Positions 5,716 to 11,999 of a stretch of DNA of 15,836 nt are shown here, one piece after another. The notes beneath the pieces are model-generated. The model was not told the origin of the DNA, made no database searches, and saw only the letters and a program-made list of their open reading frames with translations. Origin of the DNA: Candidatus Staskawiczbacteria bacterium RIFOXYD1_FULL_32_13 (GTDB lineage Bacteria > Patescibacteriota > Minisyncoccia > Minisyncoccales > Staskawiczbacteraceae). Location: assembly GCA_001820485.1 (NCBI GenBank), contig MHPU01000006.1:1-15836 (forward strand), written 5' to 3'. Position numbers and translations under genes: made by a program. Numbering within the stretch: the stretch's first letter is position 1; every line of letters starts with the position of its first letter.

Positions 5716-7158
5716 TTATACTATTTTTTCGATAATTGATGCAATGTTAAAAATTTTACTTTCTTCAAAATGATTTGCGATTATTTGTAATCCAACTGGA
5801 AGTTTGCCAATTTTGCCAATAGGTAGTGACATTGCTGGAACTCCTGCTAAATTAATAGGTACAGTATAAATATCTGCTAAATACATTGAAAGTGGATCAT
5901 TTGCTTTTTCACCTATTTTAAAAGCAGGGAAAGGGGTCACAGGTCCCATGATTAAATCTACTTTTTTGAAAGAATCTATAAAGTCTTGTTTTATAAGCAA
6001 TCTTACTTCCTGAGCTTTTTTGTAATATGCATCATAATATCCAGAAGATAAACTATAAGTACCAAGCATAATTCTTCTTTTAGATTCTGCTCCAAAGCCT
6101 TTACCTCGAGATTTTAAATATATATCTCTTAAGGTAAAATCTTTTGAACTGATATTTTGTATTTCGGAATAACCATATCTTATCCCGTCAAAACGAGCCA
6201 AATTTGCTGAAGCTTCTGAGGTTTGAATAATATAATAACAAGCAAGGGCAAAGTCAGTGCTTGGTAAACTTATTTCTTGAATTTTAAATCCTTGGTCTTC
6301 AATTTTACTAATAGTTTTTTTAATTATTTTTTCTACATCTTTATTTAATCCTTTACCAAAAAATTCGCGAGGAACTCCAATTACAAATGGTTTTTCTTTG
6401 GTTAATTTTTCATATTTAAATTCTACAGATGTAGCGTCAAATATGTCTTTTCCAGATATAATATTAAAAATAGTTTCTGCATCCTCTACATTTTTTGTTA
6501 AAGGTCCTACTTGGTCAAGTGAAGATGCACTAGCAATTACTCCAGATCTTGATACAGAGCCATAAGTTGTTTTTAAACCAACTACTCCACAAAAAGATGC
6601 AGGAGTTCTGACAGAACACCCAGTATCAGTACCTAAAGCAAAACAAGCTTGATCTGATGCAATAGCTGCAGCAGACCCACCAGAACTTCCTCCAGATACA
6701 CAACTTAAATCATGAGGATTTTTTGTAACTTTAAATGCAGAATTTTCACAAGAACTTCCAAAAGCAAATTCATCAAGATTAGTTTTTCCTAAAATTACAG
6801 CGCCATTTTTTTTTAATTTTTTAATACAACCAGCATCATAGCTTGCTACATAATTTTCAAGCATTTTTGAAGCACAAGTACATTTTTCACCTTCAACTAA
6901 AATATTGTCTTTAATACCGCAAGGTACACCTGCAAGAATTGGAAATTCTTGCCCTGAGCTAAGTCGAAGGGCTATTTCTTTATCTGCCTCTTCTGCTTGA
7001 GATATTGCTAAAGTTTCAGATAAACTTAAATAAGCACCAATTTCATTATCAGTTTTTTTGATTTTATCAAAATATGCCAAAGCTAATTCTTTTGCAGAAA
7101 ATTCTTTTTCTTTTAAGCCTTTATTAATTTGTTTTATTGTAAAATTTTCTAGTTTCAT
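5716..7158 (-). CDS. gatA: Glutamyl/aspartyl-tRNA amidotransferase subunit A
   Basis: 480 aa amidase-signature protein. GatA releases ammonia from glutamine for GatB to amidate Glu-tRNA-Gln or Asp-tRNA-Asn. Catalytic features: Lys83 in GIKDNI, the Ser-Gly-rich SGGSSGGSAAAIAS (155-168), and nucleophile Ser182 in GTDTGCSVRTPASFCG. The usual DTGGS is DTGCS here. ALRLSSGQ (63-70) is encoded by a repeat fragment. An ATG four codons upstream (7170) lies in the repeat element 7166-7258, so I chose 7158 (MKLENFTIKQ). gatC is upstream, separated only by that repeat. gatB is not in the window. No Shine-Dalgarno site is visible. Confidence 0.95.
   Translation of the reverse strand: MKLENFTIKQINKGLKEKEFSAKELALAYFDKIKKTDNEIGAYLSLSETLAISQAEEADKEIALRLSSGQEFPILAGVPCGIKDNILVEGEKCTCASKMLENYVASYDAGCIKKLKKNGAVILGKTNLDEFAFGSSCENSAFKVTKNPHDLSCVSGGSSGGSAAAIASDQACFALGTDTGCSVRTPASFCGVVGLKTTYGSVSRSGVIASASSLDQVGPLTKNVEDAETIFNIISGKDIFDATSVEFKYEKLTKEKPFVIGVPREFFGKGLNKDVEKIIKKTISKIEDQGFKIQEISLPSTDFALACYYIIQTSEASANLARFDGIRYGYSEIQNISSKDFTLRDIYLKSRGKGFGAESKRRIMLGTYSLSSGYYDAYYKKAQEVRLLIKQDFIDSFKKVDLIMGPVTPFPAFKIGEKANDPLSMYLADIYTVPINLAGVPAMSLPIGKIGKLPVGLQIIANHFEESKIFNIASIIEKIV
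6951..6972. repeat. Repeat fragment embedded in frame in gatA
   Basis: The minus strand reads GCCCTTCGACTTAGCTCAGG then GC, with short complementary ends (GCCCT/AGGGC). CCTTCGACTT-GCTCAGG matches the loop side of the terminator 5113-5155 at 17 of 18 positions. It encodes GatA residues ALRLSSGQ. Confidence 0.7.
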
Positions 7159-7165
7159 AATACTT

Positions 7166-7258
7166 GTCATTGCGAGGAGCCCGCAGGCGACGTGGCAATC
7201 TAGAGTTCTTGTTCTATCTCTGGATTGCTTCGGATATTGCGATACCCTCGCAATGACA
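7166..7258. repeat. REP/MITE-like element, TGTCATTGCGAG family, copy 2
   Basis: Ends TGTCATTGCGAGG and CCTCGCAATGACA. The interior has GTGGCAATCTAGAG facing CTCTGGATTGC. The element fills the gatC-gatA gap almost exactly (gap 7159-7263). Its left edge supplies a spurious in-frame ATG for gatA. Confidence 0.9.
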
Positions 7259-7263
7259 CAAAC

Positions 7264-7554
7264 CTATAACACAGCTTTAACTTTAATATAATTCTCTTTT
7301 TTATCTGGTGCTGACTGAACTAATTTTTCTACCACTTCTCTATCTTGCGATATAGCCTCGTCTTTTCGTAAATTAAAATTTGTAATTTGTAATTTGTCAT
7401 TTGGAATTTTTATGCCTGATGTATCTATTTTTTTTAAAATTTCAAAATAATCTAAAATCCCAGACAAATCTTTTTGCATTAATTCTACTTCTTTATCTGT
7501 TAATTCTAGTCTTGAGAGTTTTGCAATTTTTAAAACTTCTTCTTTTGAAAGCAT
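7264..7554 (-). CDS. gatC: Glutamyl/aspartyl-tRNA amidotransferase subunit C
   Basis: 96 aa, normal for GatC, the small subunit that wraps and stabilises GatA-GatB. Typical N-terminus MLSKEEVLKIAKLSRLELTDKE, then LSGILDYFEILKKIDTSG, a variable middle, and the C-terminal LRKDEA and APDKKENYIKVKAVL, corresponding to the family's LREDE and PDKEDGFFRVPKVI. The middle (about residues 51-62, DKLQITNFNL) is encoded by a CAAATTACAAATTACAAATT tandem that resembles an intergenic repeat. First gene of a gatC-gatA-180-aa-protein operon. Flanked on both sides by TGTCATTGCGAG repeats. Confidence 0.92.
   Translation of the reverse strand: MLSKEEVLKIAKLSRLELTDKEVELMQKDLSGILDYFEILKKIDTSGIKIPNDKLQITNFNLRKDEAISQDREVVEKLVQSAPDKKENYIKVKAVL
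7375..7411. repeat. AATTTGTAATTTGTAATTTG repeat within gatC
   Basis: Tandem seven-base TTTGTAA units, partly degenerate, with TCATTTGGAATTTT following. The same kind of sequence occurs between genes at 7944-7977. It could be shared repeat ancestry or simple low-complexity convergence. Confidence 0.4.
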
Positions 7555-7567
7555 TTTAGTTTCTTAT

Positions 7568-7662
7568 TGTCATTGCGAGCGAGCCATCAGGCGAGCGTGG
7601 CAATCTAGAGTCTATGCTATCACTCTGGATTGCTTCGTCGGTTGCGACCTCCTCGCAATGAC
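7568..7662. repeat. REP/MITE-like element, TGTCATTGCGAG family, copy 3
   Basis: Ends TGTCATTGCGAG and CTCGCAATGAC. The interior GGCAATCTAGAG is mirrored by CTCTGGATTGC. It lies just upstream of the gatC start (7554), so with copy 2 it brackets gatC. The gap 7663-7717 to its right shows only A/T-rich sequence up to the promoter at 7718. Confidence 0.9.
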
Positions 7663-7717
7663 GCTAACACGTAATTTATTTATTAAGTTTATCAAAATAT
7701 AAAAATACTCACAAGTA

Positions 7718-7746
7718 TTGACAGTAATTACTATAAATGATATAAT
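7718..7746 (+). promoter_or_regulatory. Consensus sigma-70-type promoter for the 32-aa peptide
   Basis: TTGACA at 7718-7723, a 17-base spacer, TATAAT at 7741-7746. Both hexamers and the spacer are exact consensus, which is rare. Transcription would start near 7753, giving a leader of about 24 bases that carries AGAAAGGAGG. Confidence 0.85.
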
Positions 7747-7776
7747 TAAATATATAGAATAGAAAGGAGGATAAAA

Positions 7777-7875
7777 ATGACAGTCCGCGAAACGAAAAGG
7801 TCGCTAGCTTGTCTAGTGATCATCACGATCATCGTGTCGCCGTGGTTGCTAGTTGATTGGCTGACCGGGGGTTAG
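7777..7875 (+). CDS. Orphan 32-aa membrane peptide
   Basis: ATG at 7777 follows a full AAAGGAGG site (7763-7770) at good spacing; TAG is at 7873-7875. The N-terminus is basic (MTVRETKR), then one hydrophobic helix (about residues 9-28, rich in Ile, Val and Leu, with SPW), ending DWLTGG. By hand count the ORF is about 52 percent GC, far above the backbone genes. It is the only plus-strand gene between gatC and mreB, and forms a self-contained unit with a consensus promoter and a strong terminator. A membrane-acting peptide, such as a type I toxin-like protein or small regulator, is possible, but I see no family match and no antisense RNA that would support a toxin. Confidence 0.7.
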   Translation: MTVRETKRSLACLVIITIIVSPWLLVDWLTGG

Positions 7876-7895
7876 CCAACTGTAGCGACAACTTA

Positions 7896-7940
7896 AAAGC
7901 CGAGCGTGGAACCTAGTTCCCGCCCGGCTTTATTTTTTTA
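7896..7940 (+). terminator. Strong intrinsic terminator after the 32-aa peptide
   Basis: Stem AAAGCCG (7896-7902) with CGGCTTT (7925-7931), continued inward by GCG/CGC and GGAAC/GTTCC around a short CTA loop, followed by T7 at 7933-7939. On the minus strand it also lies downstream of mreB and may help stop that operon, though the U tract there is weaker. Confidence 0.85.
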
Positions 7941-7943
7941 TAA

Positions 7944-7977
7944 TTTGTTTGTAATTTGGATTTTGTAATTTGTAATT
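7944..7977. repeat. TTTGTAATTTG-type A/T-rich repeat next to the mreB stop
   Basis: Degenerate tandem TTTGTAA units, similar to the stretch inside gatC at 7375-7411. No gene or clear structure. Confidence 0.35.
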
Positions 7978-9039
7978 TTATGTAAATGCTTCTTCTTCGT
8001 TATCTTTACTCATAACTTCGGAAAGAGTTTCAATATTTTCTAAAGCAATTCCAGCTCCACGCACAACAGAAGTTAATGGATCATCTACAATCTTACAAGG
8101 CATTTTGGTTTCTTTAGAAATTAATAAATCTAAGTCTTTAAGCATTGAACCGCCCCCAGCTAAAAATATTCCATCTGTCATAACATCTGCTAAAAGTTCT
8201 GGAGGAGTTTCTTCAATTGTTGTTTTAATAGCTGAAACAATTTGTCTTACAGATCTTTCAAGGGCTCGCTGAACATCATCATTAAAAATTACCACTTCTT
8301 CTGGTAGACCTGTAACTAAATTTCTACCACGCATTGCCATTTCTTTTTTTTCTTTGCTTGGCATAGCAGAACCAATACTTATTTTAATATGTTCTGCAGT
8401 TCTTTCACCAATTAAAAGTTTATATTCTTTTTGAGCAAATTGCATTATATCATCATTTAATTTGTCGCCCGCTACTCTCAAGCTTCTTGATGTTACAATT
8501 CCACCCAATGATATAACAGCAACCTCTGTTGTTCCTCCACCAATATCAACAATAAAATTTCCTCCAGCTTCTTGTATTTGTAGTTTAGCCCCAATAGCTG
8601 AAGCTAAAGGCTCTTCAATTAAAAATACTGTTCTTGCACCAGCATTTTTAGCTGCATCTCTAACTGCTTTTCTTTCAACTTCAGTTACTCCGCAAGGAAT
8701 TCCAATAATTACTCTTGAAAAATTAGCAATGCCAAACAATTTTTTTGAAGAAGCAGAAGCTTTTTCAATAAAATATTTAAGCATTTGTTCAGTTACTTCA
8801 AAATCAGAAATAACACCATTAACCAAAGGGCGAGTAGCTGTAATATATGAAGGAGTTTTACCAACCATTTTTTTAGCTTCTTCTCCAATAGCTAAAATCT
8901 GTCCTGTTTTATTATTTACCGCAACAACTGATGGCTCATTTATAATAATTCCTTTATCTTTTACATAAACCAAAGAATTGGCCGTCCCAAGGTCAATTGC
9001 CATGTCTACAGTCATCATTGAAATTAATTTCTTAAACAT
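7978..9039 (-). CDS. mreB: Rod shape-determining actin homologue MreB
   Basis: 353 aa, full length. Actin-fold ATPase that polymerises under the membrane and directs peptidoglycan synthesis. Phosphate-1 motif DLGTAN (16-21), VVAVN, PLVNGVISDF (71-80), IGIPCGVTEVERKAVRDAA (112-130), EEP (142-144), phosphate-2 motif DIGGGTTEVAV (165-175) and adenosine motif GIFLAGGGSML. The extra MFKKLISMMTV before DMAIDLG fits the usual N-terminal membrane-contact segment. It starts 4 bases after the proS stop, so the two are one operon. No Shine-Dalgarno site. mreC and mreD are not adjacent. Confidence 0.97.
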   Translation of the reverse strand: MFKKLISMMTVDMAIDLGTANSLVYVKDKGIIINEPSVVAVNNKTGQILAIGEEAKKMVGKTPSYITATRPLVNGVISDFEVTEQMLKYFIEKASASSKKLFGIANFSRVIIGIPCGVTEVERKAVRDAAKNAGARTVFLIEEPLASAIGAKLQIQEAGGNFIVDIGGGTTEVAVISLGGIVTSRSLRVAGDKLNDDIMQFAQKEYKLLIGERTAEHIKISIGSAMPSKEKKEMAMRGRNLVTGLPEEVVIFNDDVQRALERSVRQIVSAIKTTIEETPPELLADVMTDGIFLAGGGSMLKDLDLLISKETKMPCKIVDDPLTSVVRGAGIALENIETLSEVMSKDNEEEAFT

Positions 9040-9043
9040 GTTA

Positions 9044-10288
9044 TTAATTTTTATTTAAGGTTTTTACAAGCTGGCTTATTTTTATAATTTTTGCATCTTT
9101 TTTTGATCTTTCTTTAAGCTCTACAGAATTTTTAGCTATTGTTCTTTCAGATACAATTACTCTATATGGAATGCCAAGCAAATCAGATTCAGCGAATTTT
9201 TCACCAGCTGATTTGTCCTCCCTATCGTCATATAATACTTCAATATTGTTCTCAAGTAAAGTCTTGTAAATTTTATCAGCTGTGGTCTTAACTTTACCTT
9301 TGCCAAGTAAAATTAAATGCACTTTAAATGGTGCCACACTTTCTGGCCACACAATCCCCTTTTCATCATTATTTACTTCAACAATTGTTCCAAGAAGTCT
9401 ACCAAGACCAATCCCGTAGCAACCCATCAATACGGGTTTTTCCTGACTATCTTTATCTTTAAAATTTAATTCAAATGGAGTAGAATATTTTGTCCCTAAT
9501 TTAAAAATATTCCCAACCTCAACTGCTTTTTTCTCCTCAAAATCAATTGCCTCACATTTTGGACACTTATCATTTTCAGCTTTGATTTCTTTATTTATAG
9601 CAAGTCCACATTTTTTACATACATAAATTATATCCTCACCGGCACTAGTAATTGTTTGAAATTCATCCGAATACTTTGCAAAACTTCCTCCGCTAGCCAA
9701 AGTTCGATAGGTTTGTTTCCCAATTCCACATTGTTTAAAAATATTTAAATAAGCTTTAATTAATTTATCATAATACTTATCCAAATCTTCTTGACTGGCA
9801 TGAAATGAATATAAATCTTTCATCATAAATTCGCGGGTTCTTAAAATTCCTGATTTTGCACGCAATTCATTTCTAAATTTATTTTGTATGTGAAACACTG
9901 CCATTGGCAAATCCTTGTAAGACAAAATTATTTTTTTAGCTAAAGGACTTACTACTTCTTCATGTGTTGGAGCTAAAGCATAATCTTTTTCTCCAGCACC
10001 TTTTAATTTAAATAAAACATCCAATGTGTTCCATCTATCAGTTTTTTCCCAGTTTTCTTTAGGATTTAAAGCTGGCATAAGTAATTCCTGCCCATCTACA
10101 ACTATCATATTTTGCCTTATAATATTTTCAATTTTCTTAAACACCAAAAACCCCAATGGCAAATATGAATAAACTCCTGCCATAAGTTGATCCACAAATC
10201 CAGCTCTCACCAATAAATCATGTGAGATTGAATCCACCTCTGCTAATTTATTTTTATTTATTTTATAAAATAATTTTGATTGAAGCAT
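9044..10288 (-). CDS. proS: Prolyl-tRNA synthetase lacking the editing domain
   Basis: 414-aa class II synthetase that charges tRNA-Pro. Motif 1 region GVYSYLPLGFLVFKK (38-52), motif 2 RTREFMMKDLYSF (150-162), motif 3 GCYGIGLGRLL (289-299), then an anticodon-binding domain (about 320-410). Bacterial ProRS is usually about 570 aa because an INS editing domain lies between motifs 2 and 3; here only some 125 residues separate them, so INS is missing. Two Cys pairs remain (C224, C227, C242, C245) and look like a small zinc ribbon. First gene of a proS-mreB operon. No Shine-Dalgarno site. Confidence 0.95.
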   Translation of the reverse strand: MLQSKLFYKINKNKLAEVDSISHDLLVRAGFVDQLMAGVYSYLPLGFLVFKKIENIIRQNMIVVDGQELLMPALNPKENWEKTDRWNTLDVLFKLKGAGEKDYALAPTHEEVVSPLAKKIILSYKDLPMAVFHIQNKFRNELRAKSGILRTREFMMKDLYSFHASQEDLDKYYDKLIKAYLNIFKQCGIGKQTYRTLASGGSFAKYSDEFQTITSAGEDIIYVCKKCGLAINKEIKAENDKCPKCEAIDFEEKKAVEVGNIFKLGTKYSTPFELNFKDKDSQEKPVLMGCYGIGLGRLLGTIVEVNNDEKGIVWPESVAPFKVHLILLGKGKVKTTADKIYKTLLENNIEVLYDDREDKSAGEKFAESDLLGIPYRVIVSERTIAKNSVELKERSKKDAKIIKISQLVKTLNKN

Positions 10289-10321
10289 ATTTTTATTAAA
10301 ATTTAATTTTGAATTAATCTA

Positions 10322-10350
10322 ATAATAGCATTGTTTAAAACCCTCGTAAA
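10322..10350 (-). promoter_or_regulatory. Candidate proS-mreB promoter
   Basis: On the minus strand TTTACG (10345-10350), a 17-base spacer, TATTAT (10322-10327). It matches consensus at 4 of 6 and 5 of 6 positions. It faces away from the plus-strand promoter at 10354-10380, so the two are back to back. Confidence 0.5.
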
Positions 10351-10353
10351 CCA

Positions 10354-10382
10354 TTGACATAAAGTTTAAAAAGTTATAATAT
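10354..10382 (+). promoter_or_regulatory. Candidate promoter for the two-TM orphan
   Basis: TTGACA at 10354-10359. TATAAT at 10375-10380 gives a short 15-base spacer; TAATAT at 10377-10382 gives 17. It lies 45-50 bases upstream of the AAAAGGAG site at 10413-10420. Confidence 0.65.
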
Positions 10383-10426
10383 CAAAACGGTTTCAATAAT
10401 CAATCAACAAGTAAAAGGAGATGACC

Positions 10427-10750
10427 GTGATAAATCGACTAACTGAAACAGAGGTTTTACAACGAAAAATTCGAAACGCCATTTTCTGGGCAAGTGTTTT
10501 CATGGTGGTCGGAATCACTTCCAGTTTCGGAAGATTCTATACCAATGGCGTGATAGGTACATTATTGGTTTTAATCGCAATATTGTCCACGGTTCTCACG
10601 AGTTTTTTTGCACTTTCAGCGTGGGCAAAACTGGAAAAATTTGTTCAATTTCGATTCCTCGAGAGGGTGACCGACGCACACAAAAGCGTCGGTTGCCCAT
10701 TTTTTTTACAAAAAAATATTCATATTACCTTATCGGTACGATCGTACTGA
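10427..10750 (+). CDS. Orphan two-TM protein (3' end uncertain)
   Basis: I chose GTG at 10427 (MINRLTETEVLQRKIRNA) because AAAAGGAG (10413-10420) is 6 bases upstream of it; the ATG at 10421 would touch the site. The protein has a short charged N-terminus, a first hydrophobic span (about 17-34), a second (about 41-66, GVIGTLLVLIAILSTVLTSFF), then a basic tail from AWAKLEKF. The frame stays open to TGA at 10748-10750 (107 aa), but a textbook terminator (10665-10707) lies inside the last third. Either the tail is unreal or the gene is frameshifted near its end; a TGA in the +1 frame lies at 10668-10670. No family recognised. Codon use differs from neighbouring backbone genes. Confidence 0.6.
   Translation: MINRLTETEVLQRKIRNAIFWASVFMVVGITSSFGRFYTNGVIGTLLVLIAILSTVLTSFFALSAWAKLEKFVQFRFLERVTDAHKSVGCPFFLQKNIHITLSVRSY
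10665..10707 (+). terminator. Intrinsic terminator overlapping the orphan ORF
   Basis: A 13-bp stem (10665-10677 with 10686-10698, two G-U pairs), loop ACACAAAA, then A and eight T (10700-10707). In form it matches the terminators after the other two orphan genes. Confidence 0.8.
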
Positions 10751-10756
10751 CAAGGT
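10727..10756. repeat. 30-bp imperfect palindrome
   Basis: ACCTTATCGGTACGA faces TCGTACTGACAAGGT with no spacer; 13 of 15 positions pair exactly, with one G-U and one mismatch. It overlaps the last codons of the ORF ending at 10750. It lacks a T tract on either strand. Confidence 0.6.
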
Positions 10757-10765
10757 TATTTGTTG

Positions 10766-10804
10766 AAAAAAATATTCCAATATTCTATAGAATATTGGAA
10801 TATT
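10766..10804 (-). terminator. 34-bp perfect palindrome, terminator of rseP
   Basis: The half-site AATATTCCAATATTCTA (10771-10787) is followed directly by its exact reverse complement (10788-10804). On the minus strand the hairpin is followed by T5 (10766-10770), placing a terminator 32 bases after the rseP stop. A further 12-bp palindrome, ATTGTGCACAAT, overlaps it at 10803-10814. The half-sites contain TATTCCAA/TTGGAATA, shared with 13735-13762 and 14113-14138. Confidence 0.7.
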
Positions 10805-10835
10805 GTGCACAATACTTATTTATGATTTCTGACTT

Positions 10836-11957
10836 TTATCTGGAAAGACTGGATTGTAGAAAGTCCCAGAAGCGGGGTATATCAAATCTGATTGTGATAA
10901 ATAATGATAAAGCAATAAGAATAAAGAAAAATACTGCAGTGATTATTTGTTCAACTTTAATTGGAACAGGTTTTTTCATTACCTTTTCAATAGCAAGAAA
11001 AATCAATTTTCCACCATCTAAAGCTGGAATTGGAAATAAATTAAATATTGCAATAAACACAGAAATTGATCCTATAAACCATAAGAAAAATCCAGCTCCC
11101 AAATTAGCAGCTTGAGCTAAAAATACAGTAATTCCCAAAGGCCCGGCAAATTCAGCACCTGCTGGAGCACCTTTACCAGAAAAAAGCATTGAAAATGTTA
11201 AATATAGCCCCTTTAAAGCATCAATTGTTGTATTCCAAGTAAATATTGCTCCATCAATTGGAGCCTTATACCAAGTAGATTTATTAATAATTGTAGCCAT
11301 TCTTTGTAAACCCACACCAATTAATCCTTGTCCAGCTGGAGCTTCGGATCTAATATTTATTTTTGTGTCGAAAGTATTTTCTTGTCTTTTAATAGTAGCT
11401 GTAATTTCCTTACCTATATTTTGTTTTGTAAAATCTTGAAAATCTTTAGCTGTGTTTACAGTAACATTTGCATCATTAGATTTTAGATTTAAAATTACAT
11501 CATTTGTTTTAATACCTGCAAAATCTGCTGGAGAATCTTTACTAACACTTAAAATTTGTACTCTAACATTTGTTAAATTTGTAGTTGGAGCATCAGAAAT
11601 TGGTAAATCAGCACCTATTAAAAATACAACAGAAAAAATTATAAAACTAGCAATCCAAAAAGCAACCACTCCACCAAGCACAATTAAAACCCTTTTCCAG
11701 ATTTTTTGCGTAGCAAAACTTCGCAAATCATCTACCCCACCTTCTTCGCCATAAATTCTAACGAAAGCTCCAAGTGGTAATAAATTTATCGAATAAATTG
11801 TTTCTCCAAATTTTTTGCCAAAAAGTCGTGGAGGGTAACCAATTCCAAATTCATCAACTCTTACGCCAAATTTTTTAGCAATTATAAAATGCCCAAATTC
11901 ATGAATAACCATTAATGCCACTAAACTCAATAATGCGATTATAAGTGTAAGTATCAT
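10836..11957 (-). CDS. rseP: Site-2 intramembrane zinc metalloprotease RseP/RasP
   Basis: 373 aa membrane protease of the M50 family, which cuts membrane-spanning substrates such as anti-sigma factors and signal peptide remnants. The zinc site HEFGH is at 19-23 in the first membrane helix. A single PDZ domain lies at about 130-205 (DSPADFAGIKTNDVILNL). The second catalytic motif, NLFPIPALDGG (306-316, metal ligand Asp314), is in a later helix, and a final hydrophobic helix spans about 338-356. Its order relative to frr and proS is that of the common frr-uppS-cdsA-rseP-proS cluster. No Shine-Dalgarno site. It follows the 573-aa gene by 42 bases. Confidence 0.95.
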   Translation of the reverse strand: MILTLIIALLSLVALMVIHEFGHFIIAKKFGVRVDEFGIGYPPRLFGKKFGETIYSINLLPLGAFVRIYGEEGGVDDLRSFATQKIWKRVLIVLGGVVAFWIASFIIFSVVFLIGADLPISDAPTTNLTNVRVQILSVSKDSPADFAGIKTNDVILNLKSNDANVTVNTAKDFQDFTKQNIGKEITATIKRQENTFDTKINIRSEAPAGQGLIGVGLQRMATIINKSTWYKAPIDGAIFTWNTTIDALKGLYLTFSMLFSGKGAPAGAEFAGPLGITVFLAQAANLGAGFFLWFIGSISVFIAIFNLFPIPALDGGKLIFLAIEKVMKKPVPIKVEQIITAVFFFILIALSLFITIRFDIPRFWDFLQSSLSR

Positions 11958-11999
11958 AAATTTAATTTATTTATTTATTAATATTCCCATTTGATATAA

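Noticed and set aside
7159..7170. gatA start at 7170 (MTSIMKLENF)
   Set aside because: This ATG is part of the TGTCATTGCGAGG end of the repeat element 7166-7258; the ATG at 7158 fits the family start.
117..7662. CRISPR array from the recurring TGTCATTGCGAG repeats
   Set aside because: Copies are far apart, inverted within themselves and not regularly spaced; no cas gene is visible.
7777..7875. Type I toxin-antitoxin system for the 32-aa peptide
   Set aside because: The peptide would suit, but I see no convincing antisense promoter or RNA gene opposite it, so I left it as a possibility only.
8462..8968. 168-aa plus-strand ORF opposite mreB
   Set aside because: It is the mirror of a well-conserved mreB region, lacks a ribosome binding site and has no recognisable domain.
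10621..11115. 164-aa plus-strand ORF across the palindromes and the 3' end of rseP
   Set aside because: It has no start signal, crosses a strong terminator and two palindromes, and its second half is antisense to rseP coding sequence.
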